DNA from: Desulfoscipio gibsoniae DSM 7213
Lineage (GTDB): Bacteria; Bacillota; Desulfotomaculia; Desulfotomaculales; Desulfallaceae
DNA length: 64,000 nt
Assembly: GCF_000233715.2 (NCBI RefSeq)
Contig: NC_021184.1
Span: 3,620,001 to 3,684,000, forward strand
Direction of reading: 5' to 3'
Part shown: positions 35,895-46,327 of the stretch, one piece after another
How the letters are laid out: every line of letters begins with the position of its first letter
Numbering within the stretch: the first letter of the stretch is position 1
Program-made: the position numbers and the translations under genes
The notes under the pieces: model-generated
Told to the model about the DNA's origin: nothing
Database searches by the model: none
Seen by the model: the letters and a program-made list of their open reading frames with translations, nothing else

Positions 35895-36806
35895 CTAAAA
35901 ATCTCCCAGCTTCTGCACCTCCAGTACAAGTTTAACACCACATTTTTCTTCCACCATGTTTTGTACCCGCTGTACTATCTCCAATACTTCACCGGCGGTA
36001 CCACCGCCGAGGTTGACAAAAAAATTAGCATGGCGGGGGGATACCTGTATATTCCCCACCCGTATTTCCTTACAACCTGCCAGTTCAATCAGCCGCCCCG
36101 CAGAATCACCGGGCGGGTTTTTAAAAACACTGCCGGCATTGGGGTATTCCAATGGCTGAGTCTGTCTGCGCCGGGCCAGGTAAAGTTCCATCCTTTCCTT
36201 AATTTCCTCCACCCGGTCAGGCTTTCCTTCCAAAACCACACCTGCCACAATAATATTTCTCCGGGCCAGACAACTTTGGCGGTATGCGAAGGTCAGTTCA
36301 TCAGCCTCAAAAATTAAACTATTACCGGCATAGTCACAAACAATCACCTGCCTGACCAACTCCCCTACGGCACAGCCGTTGGCCCCCGCATTCATCACCA
36401 ATGCCCCGCCCACTGAACCGGGTATGCCGGCCAGGAATTCAAACCCGGCCAACCCGGCCTGCATAGCTTTTCTGGCCAATAATGGCAACGGTGCACCGGC
36501 ACCGGCGCGGATTATGTGATTGTGAATTTCAATGTTTGCAAGACCCGGTCCTATTTTAATTACCATACCCCGGATACCGCGATCTGCAACCAGTAAGTTG
36601 GTACCGTTGCCAATGATGGTAACGGGCAGAGCATGATGCTGTGCATATACCAGCGCCTGGCGCAAATCTTCCTCATCCCTGGGCTTTACCAGCAGGTCAG
36701 CAGGCCCCCCGATACGCCAGCTGGTATATTTGCTCATGGGCTCGCTAAAGCAAACCTGGCCCTTAATACTTCGCTGTAATTGTGCGTGGAGTACCGAATT
36801 TGTCAA
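35895..36806 (-). CDS. murB: UDP-N-acetylenolpyruvoylglucosamine reductase
   Basis: FAD enzyme that reduces the MurA product. 303 residues of the type IIa form. FAD motifs: YTSWRIGGPADLLVKP, IIGNGTNLLVAD, GIPGSVGGALVMNAGANG; the C-terminal part has NAGSVFKNPPGDSAGRLIE. Start is TTG directly after the murC stop, with AAAGGAGAG upstream. Confidence 0.97.
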   Translation of the reverse strand: MTNSVLHAQLQRSIKGQVCFSEPMSKYTSWRIGGPADLLVKPRDEEDLRQALVYAQHHALPVTIIGNGTNLLVADRGIRGMVIKIGPGLANIEIHNHIIRAGAGAPLPLLARKAMQAGLAGFEFLAGIPGSVGGALVMNAGANGCAVGELVRQVIVCDYAGNSLIFEADELTFAYRQSCLARRNIIVAGVVLEGKPDRVEEIKERMELYLARRRQTQPLEYPNAGSVFKNPPGDSAGRLIELAGCKEIRVGNIQVSPRHANFFVNLGGGTAGEVLEIVQRVQNMVEEKCGVKLVLEVQKLGDF

Positions 36807-38186
36807 CTATATACTCTCCTTTAATCTATTCACCAGTGCTATACCGGTTTTCCACACATCCCCCGCACCCATAGTTAGCACAAGATCACCTTCTTGCAGC
36901 ATCCCTGCCAGGTAATCAACGGTATCCCCTCCGGAGGGCAATTTGATCGGTCGTTCTCCTTTGTGATCATACACAGCGTCCACGATTAGTTGGGCTGATA
37001 CACCGGCGATAGGTTTTTCTCCGGCACTATATATGTCGTTAATAATGACCAAATCGGCATCACCAAAACAAGATCCGAATCGATTATACAGTAATTTGGT
37101 TCTGGTGTACCGGTGCGGTTGAAACACAGCGATAACCCTGCCGGGGTGCACCTGCCGGGCTGCCCGCAGCGTGGCAGCAATTTCAGTGGGGTGGTGCGCG
37201 TAGTCATCAATCACGGTTATTCCCTTTTCCCGGCCCAGTAACTGGTATCGCCTGCCGGCCCCCTTAAAACACTTCAAGCACTCAACCACTTCGCTGAAGG
37301 ACAAACCAATGTCACAGCATACCGCCACCACCGCCAGCGCATTTGCCAGGTTATGGCGGCCAGGTACCGCCAGCACCAGCTGTCCCAAATGCTGCCCTTT
37401 AAAATATACCTCTCCCGTGGATCTTCCCGCATCCACCCTTACATCCCGCATAGTATAATCAGCAGACGGGTTATCCAGGGCATAAGTAACCAGCCGCCCT
37501 GCACATTCTTTAGCCATGGCTCTGACCTGCCCGTCATCAAAACATAATACAGCTGTACCGTTAGCGGGTATTTTTTTTATAAATTGCCGAAAAGCGTAAA
37601 TAATTTCCTCCACTGAACCATAATGGTCAAGGTGATCGTCTTCAATATTGGTGACCACCGCCAGATGCGGTCGCAGTTTTAAAAAAGACCGGTCACTTTC
37701 GTCTGCCTCCGCCACCAGGAACGCACCCCGTCCAAGTTTGGCGTTGCCGCCAATATCAGTCAATTCACCTCCGATTAATATAGTGGGATCCTGTTGGCAT
37801 TTTTCCAATACCAGTGCCAGCATAGCTGAAGTAGTTGTTTTACCGTGCGCACCAGCCACAGCCAAACCTTTTTGCCGTCTCATTAAAAGACCAAGCAAAT
37901 CTGCTCTATGGATCACCGGCACACCCTTTTCTCTAGCAGCCTGGATTTCCTGATTTTCATCACTAATGGCCGTAGAATATACAACTAGTGCAGCATCGCC
38001 AACATTGGCACCTGCGTGTCCCTTGTATATGGTGGCTCCCTGGGCCTTTAGCCGCTCGGTTACCGGTGTGCTATTGATATCCGAACCCCGAACATCATAG
38101 CTCAAATCCAATAATACCCTGGCCAGCCCACTCATTCCGGCACCGCCAATACCTATAAAATGAATTTTATCTGGAATATCCTGCAC
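36807..38186 (-). CDS. murC: UDP-N-acetylmuramate-L-alanine ligase
   Basis: Adds L-Ala to UDP-MurNAc. 459 residues. N-terminal Rossmann motif FIGIGGAGMSGLA, ATP loop GAHGKTTTSAMLA, and the Mur ligase C-terminal domain with DDYAHHPTEI. GTG start. The stop codon is immediately followed by the murB start, an exact join. A gap of about 230 bases separates it from murG. Confidence 0.98.
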   Translation of the reverse strand: MQDIPDKIHFIGIGGAGMSGLARVLLDLSYDVRGSDINSTPVTERLKAQGATIYKGHAGANVGDAALVVYSTAISDENQEIQAAREKGVPVIHRADLLGLLMRRQKGLAVAGAHGKTTTSAMLALVLEKCQQDPTILIGGELTDIGGNAKLGRGAFLVAEADESDRSFLKLRPHLAVVTNIEDDHLDHYGSVEEIIYAFRQFIKKIPANGTAVLCFDDGQVRAMAKECAGRLVTYALDNPSADYTMRDVRVDAGRSTGEVYFKGQHLGQLVLAVPGRHNLANALAVVAVCCDIGLSFSEVVECLKCFKGAGRRYQLLGREKGITVIDDYAHHPTEIAATLRAARQVHPGRVIAVFQPHRYTRTKLLYNRFGSCFGDADLVIINDIYSAGEKPIAGVSAQLIVDAVYDHKGERPIKLPSGGDTVDYLAGMLQEGDLVLTMGAGDVWKTGIALVNRLKESI

Positions 38187-38417
38187 CCGCTAATCAGCTC
38201 CTTCCCGCACCCAATGGCGCATATACGGCAGTCGGGAGAGAAAGATACCTTATATTATGCTTTATATAAACAAGGTGTTACATGCCACAGCCAACGCATG
38301 CCAACTCCCGGGCCTGTCCAATTTTGTTGGAGTATAAGTTATGTTGATACAGCTGTTATTCCGGTTATAATCCGCATTGTCATAAACCGGTTCAATATGA
38401 ATAACCAGCTGATTTAT

Positions 38418-39533
38418 CTAAATTATTTCCTGAACAATGTCAATAATATCGTCCAAGGCATGGGGTCTGCCTAATCTGCGGCTGGCCTCGGCCATTTTTG
38501 TTAACAGGCTGCGGTTAGCCAGCAGCTGTTTAATTCTTTCCACAAGCTCGCCGCCCGTAAAATCCGCATCTAGAACCATCTCCGCCGCCCCCCGGGATAC
38601 CAGTGCCCGGGCATTATGCTCTTGGTGATTGCCGGTGGCATAGGGAAATGGCACCAGCAAGGCAGGCAAACCACGCACAGTGATTTCAGCCAAAGTGGCA
38701 GCACCGGCCCTGCTCACCACCAGATCGGCCGCTGCCATGGCTTCGGGCATATCATACATGTATGAAACCACAGTAACATTATCGGGCAAATCATTTCCCT
38801 GACCTTCACCTTGCAGCATGTCCATAAACTGGTCATACTGCCCACTGCCGGTAATATGCAGCAAGCGCAGCTCCGGTATACTCGCCAGGTACTTTAGTGA
38901 CTGGGCCACAGCCCGGTTCAAAGTGCGGGCTCCCTGACTGCCACCAAAGGAAAGCACCAGCAGCTCGCCTGGCTGCACCCCAAACTTTTCCCTGGCCCGT
39001 TCCCGCTCAGCGGAAATAATTTCAGCACGCACGGGTAGCCCGGTAATGCACACAGGAGCTCGGCCAGGGAAAAAGGTCAAAGCATCTTCAAAGGTAACAG
39101 CCACCCGGTTGACCACCCTGGACAAAATTCGGTTGGTAATACCAGGCAAAGCGTTTTGTTCATGAATCAAGGTGGGGACTTTCATCCTGGCGGCAGCCAG
39201 TACCACTGGGCCGCATACATAACCGCCAGTGCCCACAACCGCCTGGGGAGCAAAATTGCGGACCAGCCGCCGGGCCTCCCGGTAGCCGGACCAGGCCTCC
39301 CAGGGTACTTTTAAGTTATGCCAGGAAAGGCTCCGCTTGATGCCCACCGCCCGAACGGCATGGAACTCATAACCAGCCCTGGGCACAATGTCAGACTCCA
39401 GTCCCCGGTTAGTACCGATATACATAACAGCACAGCCTGGATAACGCTGTTTGAGACCGCCCGCAATGGCCAGCGCCGGGTATATATGGCCTCCGGTGCC
39501 GCCACCGCTTATAATGAATCGCAAACGTTTCAC
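38418..39533 (-). CDS. murG: UDP-GlcNAc:lipid I transferase MurG
   Basis: Converts lipid I to lipid II on the inner membrane face. 371 residues, GT-B fold. GGGTGGHIYPALAIA near the N-terminus, LSFGGSQGARTLNRAV in the middle, and SRAGAATLAEITVRGLPALLVPFPYA in the nucleotide-binding half. It starts 5 bases after the ftsW stop. Confidence 0.98.
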   Translation of the reverse strand: MKRLRFIISGGGTGGHIYPALAIAGGLKQRYPGCAVMYIGTNRGLESDIVPRAGYEFHAVRAVGIKRSLSWHNLKVPWEAWSGYREARRLVRNFAPQAVVGTGGYVCGPVVLAAARMKVPTLIHEQNALPGITNRILSRVVNRVAVTFEDALTFFPGRAPVCITGLPVRAEIISAERERAREKFGVQPGELLVLSFGGSQGARTLNRAVAQSLKYLASIPELRLLHITGSGQYDQFMDMLQGEGQGNDLPDNVTVVSYMYDMPEAMAAADLVVSRAGAATLAEITVRGLPALLVPFPYATGNHQEHNARALVSRGAAEMVLDADFTGGELVERIKQLLANRSLLTKMAEASRRLGRPHALDDIIDIVQEII

Positions 39534-39537
39534 CCCT

Positions 39538-40653
39538 TTACTTGCGGGAACTGTACTTAGATATATTTAGTATAATACCCACACCCATGAGTGAAAAAAT
39601 TAAGGATGTGGAACCAAAGCTGACAAAGGGCAGGGTAATACCAGTAACAGGTAAAGATCCCGTCACCACACCGATATTGATAAAGGCCTGCAGCGCTATA
39701 CCGGAAACCAGACCGGCGGCCAGCAGACTACCGAAGGTATCCGGACAGGTAATGGCCACCCGAAAACCTCTCCATACCAGTAAAACAAACAACAGTATAA
39801 CCAGGCAGCCTCCGATGAAACCCAGCTCTTCGCCTATTGCAGCGAAGATGAAGTCAGTATGGCGTTCGGGCAGGAACAAAAATTTAGAGTGCCGCCCCTG
39901 TCCCAATCCCATACCCAGCAATCCCCCTGAAGCCAGAGACATCAGAGCATTTAAAATATTCCAGCCCGCCCCGGTGGGGTCGGCCTCGGGATCTAAAAAA
40001 GCTGTAAATCTTCGCATCCTGTACGGCTCAAAATAAATAGCCGCAGCTACCCCGACAGCACCCAAACCCGCCAGCGTCGTCAAGTGTCCACCCCGGGCAC
40101 CGGCAGTGAATAGCATGATAAAAATTGTACCACAAAGTGTAGCCGCCGTGCCCAGGTCCGGCTGGGCCAATATTAACAGAGCAGCAAGGCCGGTTACCGC
40201 CAAAAAAGGAAATAATCCGGTACTTAAGTTTTGAATACGGTCTTTCTTCTGGGCTAAGCCATAGGCCGTGAAGATGATAATAAATATTTTAACCAGTTCG
40301 GAGGGTTGAAAACTAATAAAACCCAAGTCTATCCAGCGCCTGGCACCAAGGACTTCCATACCGATACCCGGCACCAGCACCATAACCAGCATAACAAAGG
40401 CAGCTATCAGCATAGGCCCCACCCAGCGTCTCAACCGTTGATAGTCGTAATTCATCATCAGCAGCATGACGCCAATTCCCAATGCTGCACCAAATAATTG
40501 TCGTTTAAAAAAATGAAAGGGGTCGCCAAACGGCCCTTCCGGGTCACCGGCAAAGTATGCGCTGGCGCTGAACACCATCACCAGGCCGATACTTAGTAAT
40601 ATCAGCACGGTTAAAAATAATATAAAATCCGGTGCCCCCTTGCGCGTACGCAT
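39538..40653 (-). CDS. ftsW: FtsW/SpoVE SEDS-family glycosyltransferase
   Basis: 371 residues with about ten membrane spans. SEDS motifs: a conserved GARRWIDLG segment, the catalytic-site Asp region in ILAQPDLGTAATL, and GLGQGRHSKFLFLPERHTDFIFAAIGEELG. It polymerises glycan with the neighbouring penicillin-binding protein. At this place (between murD and murG) Bacillus has spoVE, and Clostridia one gene that may serve both vegetative and sporulation division. Confidence 0.96.
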   Translation of the reverse strand: MRTRKGAPDFILFLTVLILLSIGLVMVFSASAYFAGDPEGPFGDPFHFFKRQLFGAALGIGVMLLMMNYDYQRLRRWVGPMLIAAFVMLVMVLVPGIGMEVLGARRWIDLGFISFQPSELVKIFIIIFTAYGLAQKKDRIQNLSTGLFPFLAVTGLAALLILAQPDLGTAATLCGTIFIMLFTAGARGGHLTTLAGLGAVGVAAAIYFEPYRMRRFTAFLDPEADPTGAGWNILNALMSLASGGLLGMGLGQGRHSKFLFLPERHTDFIFAAIGEELGFIGGCLVILLFVLLVWRGFRVAITCPDTFGSLLAAGLVSGIALQAFINIGVVTGSLPVTGITLPFVSFGSTSLIFSLMGVGIILNISKYSSRK

Positions 40654-40665
40654 GCCATAACCTCC

Positions 40666-42018
40666 CTACAGGTTAAGTACTATTTCCCTGAACAGATCTC
40701 CCCGTTCCTCGAAGTTATTAAACATATCCCAACTAGCACAAGCCGGCGACAACAGCACCACATCCCCGGGCTTAGCTGAAGCGTGCGCCATAAGTACCGC
40801 TTCGCGAAAGCCGGGTGCCTTCAACACATTATTACAGCCCGCCGCCCGGGCAGCCCGCTCGACTTCACCCGCGCACTCACCCAACACCACCAGCACCCGA
40901 ACTTTTTGTTTAATCAAGCGGGCAAACTCGCTAAAATCACTACCTTTGTTACGGCCTCCGGCTAAGAGCACGATGGGCCGGTCAAAGGCTTTGAGAGCCT
41001 TGATACTTGCGTCGGGGTTAGTTCCCTTGGAATCGTTGACAAAGAGTACTCCGTCCTTTTGGGCCACAGTTTCCAGCCGGTGCGCCACCCCTGGAAAGGA
41101 ACGCAGGATACGGGCCAGTACCTCGGGCCTCACCCCCAGCGCAAAGGCGGCCGCAACGGCGGCCAGGGCATTTTCCAGGTTATGTACTCCGGGGATAGCC
41201 ACCTCACGGGGCGGTATAATATCAGTATCAATACCTTTATGGCGCACTGCAATCATATCCCCGCGGACAAGAACTCCTTCTTCTAAATTATGCTTGCGGC
41301 TGAAAAATATTACTTTACCTGAAGTAGCACCAGCCAGCGCTCTTGTTCCCGGGTCGTCATAATTTAACACAGTAAAATCCTCCGGACCCTGCCGGGCAAA
41401 GATACGGGCCTTGGCTTCGATATAACCTTCCATGCTACCATGGCGGTCCAAATGATCAGGGGTAATATTAAGCACCACCGCTACCCGGGGTTTGAAATGA
41501 TTAGCCGTTTCCAGTTGGAAACTGGATACTTCAGCGATAATTATATCTTTCGGGCCGTAATCTTCCACTACATCCACCAGGGGCAGCCCGATATTTCCCC
41601 CCACCAGGGTGCGCAGGCCTGCCATCCGAAATATTTCACCCACCAGCGTAGTGGTGGTAGTCTTACCGTTGGTGCCCGTAATGGCCACCATGGGGGCACT
41701 GGCAAAGCGATAAGCCAGCTCCAGTTCACCAAGCACCGGGATACCGTATTGTCTGGCTGAGACCAACGGGGGCACACTCGGAGGAACACCGGGGCTGACC
41801 ACCACCATATCGAAGGTATCGCCCCGCACATCAGGATAACTCCCCAGCTCGGCCTGCATACCGGCCTCCAGCAATTCGTCCAGAGCACCGCCTAATTTAT
41901 CCTTTTCCCGGTTATCGGTGAGCAACACCATAGCGCCCTTGCGCAGCAGAAATCGAGATACTGAAATACCGCTTTTACCTGCCCCTACCACCAAAACTTT
42001 TTTATCCTTAATGTTCAA
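40666..42018 (-). CDS. murD: UDP-MurNAc-L-alanine-D-glutamate ligase
   Basis: 450 residues. NIKDKKVLVVGAGKSGISV near the start, ATP loop ITGTNGKTTTTTL and the C-terminal FVNDSKGTNPDASIKAL. Start is proposed as TTG 42018, 7 bases after GAAGG; the frame continues to another TTG at 42042, but that stretch lies in the interspersed repeat. It follows mraY by about 35 bases. Confidence 0.97.
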   Translation of the reverse strand: MNIKDKKVLVVGAGKSGISVSRFLLRKGAMVLLTDNREKDKLGGALDELLEAGMQAELGSYPDVRGDTFDMVVVSPGVPPSVPPLVSARQYGIPVLGELELAYRFASAPMVAITGTNGKTTTTTLVGEIFRMAGLRTLVGGNIGLPLVDVVEDYGPKDIIIAEVSSFQLETANHFKPRVAVVLNITPDHLDRHGSMEGYIEAKARIFARQGPEDFTVLNYDDPGTRALAGATSGKVIFFSRKHNLEEGVLVRGDMIAVRHKGIDTDIIPPREVAIPGVHNLENALAAVAAAFALGVRPEVLARILRSFPGVAHRLETVAQKDGVLFVNDSKGTNPDASIKALKAFDRPIVLLAGGRNKGSDFSEFARLIKQKVRVLVVLGECAGEVERAARAAGCNNVLKAPGFREAVLMAHASAKPGDVVLLSPACASWDMFNNFEERGDLFREIVLNL

Positions 42019-42035
42019 AAGAATACCTTCTTCCC

Positions 42036-42070
42036 ACTTCAACTTTCAATCTTTCAACACCCGGCACCAA
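42036..42070 (-). repeat. 3'-end repeat, copy at mraY
   Basis: Minus strand: TTGGTGCCGGGTGTTGAAAG, then ATTGAAAG and TTGAAG. It contains the last codons and stop of mraY (42054-42068) and ends just before the murD ribosome site. Same core as copies at 56124 and 62039. Confidence 0.75.
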
Positions 42071-43052
42071 AGCCGTAGAGTCCCAGCGCTGCAAAAAGTA
42101 TTGACGCCAGCCAGAAGGTACGTACTACCCGCTGTTCGCTCCAACCGCCCAGCTCAAAATGATGGTGCAGTGGGCTCATGCGAAAGATGCGTCGACCAAA
42201 TATTTGAAATGAAAACACTTGCAGCATTACCGAAAGGGCTTCCAGCACATAAACACCCCCGATAATCAACAAAGAAAGCTCAGCACCGGTAATCACCGCC
42301 GCTGCTCCCAGGGCACCGCCCAGGGCCAACGATCCCGTGTCACCCATAAAAACCCGGGCAGGGTGCCGGTTATAAAATAAAAAACCCAAGCACCCGCCAG
42401 CTAGTGCCGCCATGGCCAGGGCCACCCCCGGCCGACCCGACAGCGCCCCTATTAATATAAAGGTAGAAGCGGCAACCACCGTCACGCCGGCCGCCAAGCC
42501 ATCCAGGCCATCGGTGAGGTTTACGGCATTGCTCGTACCCACCACCACCAGCACGACAAAAGCAACATAAAGCCAGGTGCCTAAATCCAACCCCACATTA
42601 GAGCCTGGCAACAGGCTGCTGAACGGTACAGCAACTGTGGTGTCACGCTCCAGCACTGTAATAGCCAGCACTCCCAGCAGTACGGCCAGTAAAATCTGGC
42701 CCAGTAGTTTTTCCCTGGCTCGCAATCCCAAAGACCGCTTCAGGGCCACCTTAATAAAATCATCTATGAATCCAATTAAACCAAAACCAAAGGTAATACC
42801 CAACACCACCAGGGCATCCAAGTAATTCCAGCCAGTAATCAACCCTGCAGCCAGCACACCAATAATGAAAATCACCCCGCCCATGGTGGGCGTACCAGCT
42901 TTGGCAAGGTGCCGGGACGGCCCGTCGCTGCGGATATTTTGGCCGAATTTGAGCCGGCGCAGCAGCGGGATAAAGAACGGCCCCAGGGTCAGGGTAACCA
43001 CCAGGGCTATCGCAAATGCCCGTATTATATTTGAATCTAAGACTATATTCAT
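42054..43052 (-). CDS. mraY: phospho-MurNAc-pentapeptide transferase MraY
   Basis: Makes lipid I by transfer to undecaprenyl phosphate. 332 residues with about ten membrane spans. Motifs: DGPSRHLAKAGTPTMGG, NLTDGLDGLA (catalytic Asp pair), FMGDTGSLALGG and HHHFE. ATG 43052 is 8 bases after GGGGAG. The final residues (GAGC) and stop are encoded by the interspersed repeat and may replace an older end. Confidence 0.97.
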   Translation of the reverse strand: MNIVLDSNIIRAFAIALVVTLTLGPFFIPLLRRLKFGQNIRSDGPSRHLAKAGTPTMGGVIFIIGVLAAGLITGWNYLDALVVLGITFGFGLIGFIDDFIKVALKRSLGLRAREKLLGQILLAVLLGVLAITVLERDTTVAVPFSSLLPGSNVGLDLGTWLYVAFVVLVVVGTSNAVNLTDGLDGLAAGVTVVAASTFILIGALSGRPGVALAMAALAGGCLGFLFYNRHPARVFMGDTGSLALGGALGAAAVITGAELSLLIIGGVYVLEALSVMLQVFSFQIFGRRIFRMSPLHHHFELGGWSEQRVVRTFWLASILFAALGLYGFGAGC

Positions 43053-43094
43053 TTGTACTACTCCCCTGATTAATTCTTCTCTCCCAAATACCAA

Positions 43095-44483
43095 TTAGTC
43101 TTTCAACAAACCTTTGATAATTTCCTCCATACGCATGCTGCGGGAACCTTTGACCAAAACCACGTCACCAGGCTTCAATACGTCCCACAGCATATCCAGT
43201 GCCTCATCCTTGTTTTGACAGCACATTATACCATCCGGTACACCGCCTTCCATCTGCGCTCCATGAGCCGTCTCCAAGGAAAGTTTCCCCACTGTGACCA
43301 ACTGCGCCACGTGATGCCGCACCGCCGCAGCACCTACTCGCCGGTGTCCTTCTACCGCTCCGCTGCCCAGTTCCAGCATATCACCCAGCACCGCCACTGA
43401 CCGCCTGGTACCCGCAGCAATTTCCTCTAAGGACTGCAAGGCGGCACAAGCAGAATCAGGATTAGCGTTGTACACATCATTTACTATAGTTATCGTTTTA
43501 CCATTGATCGTCGCATCCACAATATCCAAACGCATCCCAGAAAGAGTTACCAGAGACAACCCAGCAGCCGCCTGTTCAGGGGTAAGACCCAACATAATGC
43601 CTACACCAAAGGCCGCCAGGGCATTTTGCACATTGTGTTTTCCCGGTAAAGGCAGGTATATCTCATGAAGGGTATCACCCATTACCGCAGTAAAGCGATT
43701 ACCGGACCCTTCCCGGCGCACCTCTCGGGCATAAATATCCATGCCTGGTTCCAGGCCAAAGAACAAAACCTGGCCATGGCAGCGCCGCGCCTGCTCTCTT
43801 GCCAGGTGGCTGTCTCCGGGCAACAGAGCGAACCCATCCGCCGAAATATGCTCCAGCAGTTCCCCCTTGGCCCGGGCGATGTTTTCAAGAGAACCCAATC
43901 TCTCCAAATGAGCAGTACCGATATTGGTTATGACGGCGCAAGTTGGCCGTGCTATCTGACACAGGGCATTGATTTCCCCGGGGCCCCGCATAGCCATCTC
44001 CACAACTGCAGCCCCGTGATCCGGCGAGAATTCAAGTAACGTCAGGGGCAGGCCAATTTCATTATTAAAATTGCCCCTGGTTTTTAGAACCGACCAACGG
44101 GTTTGCAGCACTGAAGCCACCATATCCTTGATGGTGGTTTTGCCACTGCTTCCCGTGATGCCTACTACAGGCACGGCGAACTGCCGGCGGTGATATGCCG
44201 CCAGGGCCTGCAACCCCGCCAGTGTATCCCCAACCCTGATTAAGGGCACCCGGGGCTGCACATCTACGTCCCGGCTTACTACCAGCGCACCGGCCCCACC
44301 GGCTATGGCCTGGTCTACAAAATCATGTGCATCAAAATTTTCTCCCCGTAGAGCAAAAAATAAATCCCCGGGGGCAATTTGCCTAGTGTCGGTGCAAACC
44401 CGGGATACCGTCATATTCTCATCGCCCTGTAGCAATCTACCGCCAATGGCCCGGTACACCTCACCTACTGTCATAGTCTTCAC
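43095..44483 (-). CDS. murF: UDP-MurNAc-tripeptide-D-Ala-D-Ala ligase
   Basis: 462 residues. ATP loop GITGSSGKTTIKDMV, NNEIGLPLTLL, and the C-terminal VNDVYNANPDSACAAL. GTG 44483 is proposed as the start because AAGGAGG lies upstream; an ATG four codons on and a longer TTG form exist. mraY follows after 42 bases. About 310 bases of AT-rich sequence separate it from murE, so it may have its own promoter. Confidence 0.97.
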   Translation of the reverse strand: MKTMTVGEVYRAIGGRLLQGDENMTVSRVCTDTRQIAPGDLFFALRGENFDAHDFVDQAIAGGAGALVVSRDVDVQPRVPLIRVGDTLAGLQALAAYHRRQFAVPVVGITGSSGKTTIKDMVASVLQTRWSVLKTRGNFNNEIGLPLTLLEFSPDHGAAVVEMAMRGPGEINALCQIARPTCAVITNIGTAHLERLGSLENIARAKGELLEHISADGFALLPGDSHLAREQARRCHGQVLFFGLEPGMDIYAREVRREGSGNRFTAVMGDTLHEIYLPLPGKHNVQNALAAFGVGIMLGLTPEQAAAGLSLVTLSGMRLDIVDATINGKTITIVNDVYNANPDSACAALQSLEEIAAGTRRSVAVLGDMLELGSGAVEGHRRVGAAAVRHHVAQLVTVGKLSLETAHGAQMEGGVPDGIMCCQNKDEALDMLWDVLKPGDVVLVKGSRSMRMEEIIKGLLKD

Positions 44484-44795
44484 CTTAAAGAATACCTCCT
44501 TAAGCAAAAACCGGAATCAACATCGCTAAACACATGAGGCCAATTACCGATATGCACCCCCAGATCAAGGTTTTCTATCTCCATCATAAACATAAAGATG
44601 CACCCTGTTTTATTCCCGCAAAAAACCTTGAACTTATTTAATTTTTTCAATATGTGTTGTATATAAAAACAGCTCATATTTAGATGATGACACAAAAACT
44701 TAGTATATAAAGATTTAAGTAGTTAAATTAGTATATTTAATTTGGTTGATTTTTTTAAGTTAGTTTAGCAGTTTAAACTTGACCTCTAAACATTA
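44484..44795. other. AT-rich gap between murE and murF
   Basis: About 310 bases, very AT-rich near 44690-44795, with no credible gene. I see neither a clear promoter nor a terminator, though an internal promoter for murF-mraY-murD is likely here. Confidence 0.5.
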
Positions 44796-46292
44796 TTAAG
44801 TAAGTTTAATAAAGTTTAAGCCTGACCCCAAAGCATTAAAGGCTTCTTCACGATCATCGAAGTGCAAACGCTGGTTGCCAATTATTTGGTAATCTTCATG
44901 GCCTTTGCCCGCAATGAGTACCACATCGCCGGAGGCGGCATCGCGAATAGCTTGCCTGATAGCTTCCCGACGGTCGGGGACAACCGTATAGCGGGCACCA
45001 TCCACCTGGCGAACACCGGCCAGTATATCTTTAATAATAGCCATTGGATCCTCGGAGCGAGGGTTGTCAGAGGTTACCACCGCCAGGTCACTCATTCCAG
45101 CGGCAATTTTGCCCATCAAGGGGCGCTTGGCCCGGTCCCGGTCTCCCCCACAGCCGAAAACTGTTATCAACCTCCCCGCAGTGATTTCCCGAGCGGTGGA
45201 TAGCACGTTTTCCAAACCATCCGGAGTATGCGCGTAATCCACCACCACGGCAAATGGCTGCCCCCGGTCTACCAGTTCAAAGCGGCCTGGCACTCCGGAC
45301 ACCCGCTCCAGCGCACCTTTTATAGTGGACAGCGGTATATTGTCCGCAACCCCGGCAGCCACCGCCGCCAGGGCGTTATATACATTAAACTTACCGGTTA
45401 AACGCAGTTGCAAGTTAACCTTCTCGCCACCAGCCAGTGTTTGAAATGCTACTCCCCTGGCCGTAACCAGCACATCTCGTGCCTTAATGTCAGCGTCACT
45501 ATACAACCCGTAAGTGATCACAGGTACCCGGCAGGCTTTGATAATGCGCTCTGCGGCCGGGTCGTCCGCGTTAACCACGGCACACTTACGACCTGGTTTA
45601 TGATCATCCTGCCCTAGCCCGGCAAACAACAAAGCTTTAGCTTCCAAATACTGCTGCATATCCCCGTGAAAATCCAGATGGTCCTGGGTCAGGTTGGTAA
45701 ACACCGCAATGTCAAATGCACATTCCCCCACCCGGTGAAGTACCAGCGCGTGGGAACTGACCTCCATAGTCACAGCGTTCACCCCCTCACCGGCCATTTC
45801 CGCCAGCAGCCGTTGCAGGTCAGCTGATTCCGGGGTGGTATGTGCCACCGGCAATACACGATCCCCGATGCAATTATGTATGGTGCCGATTAAACCTGTT
45901 TTCAAACCGTGCTCGCGATAGATGGCATTAATCAGGTTGGTAGTAGTGGTCTTACCATTAGTACCCGTCACCCCCACCATTTTCATTTTCCTGGCTGGAT
46001 ATTTATAGTAACGGGCCGCTATCTGGGCTAAGATTTTACGGGTGTCCACCGCCAGCGCCCAAGATACTCCACCGGGAACAGGTACCTTTTCTTGCAGCAC
46101 CACAGCGCAGGCGCCCCGCTTCACGGCACTGGGCACATATAGGTGGCCGTCTGTTTTAAAACCCTTGACGGCAATAAATATAAAATCCCGCTCCACCTGC
46201 CGTGAATCATAGGCTACGCCCCGCACCTGCAGGTCCTTAAGCAGCGATACGTCAAACAACGGCAGTCCCGCCAACAGGTTTGATAATAACAC
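44796..46292 (-). CDS. murE: UDP-MurNAc-tripeptide synthetase (meso-DAP type)
   Basis: 498 residues. ATP loop VTGTNGKTTTTNLI and the substrate motif DNPR in VVTSDNPRSEDPMAI, which specifies meso-diaminopimelate rather than lysine. GTG start with AAGGGGG upstream. It lies between the penicillin-binding protein gene (a gap of about 225 bases with hairpins) and murF. Confidence 0.98.
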   Translation of the reverse strand: MLLSNLLAGLPLFDVSLLKDLQVRGVAYDSRQVERDFIFIAVKGFKTDGHLYVPSAVKRGACAVVLQEKVPVPGGVSWALAVDTRKILAQIAARYYKYPARKMKMVGVTGTNGKTTTTNLINAIYREHGLKTGLIGTIHNCIGDRVLPVAHTTPESADLQRLLAEMAGEGVNAVTMEVSSHALVLHRVGECAFDIAVFTNLTQDHLDFHGDMQQYLEAKALLFAGLGQDDHKPGRKCAVVNADDPAAERIIKACRVPVITYGLYSDADIKARDVLVTARGVAFQTLAGGEKVNLQLRLTGKFNVYNALAAVAAGVADNIPLSTIKGALERVSGVPGRFELVDRGQPFAVVVDYAHTPDGLENVLSTAREITAGRLITVFGCGGDRDRAKRPLMGKIAAGMSDLAVVTSDNPRSEDPMAIIKDILAGVRQVDGARYTVVPDRREAIRQAIRDAASGDVVLIAGKGHEDYQIIGNQRLHFDDREEAFNALGSGLNFIKLT

Positions 46293-46327
46293 CCATAATC
46301 CCCCTTAGTTTATTATTGATTATTTCC

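Noticed and set aside
44690-44795. Promoter for murF in AT-rich gap
   Set aside because: TTTAAC and TATACT are only 14 bases apart; not acceptable spacing.
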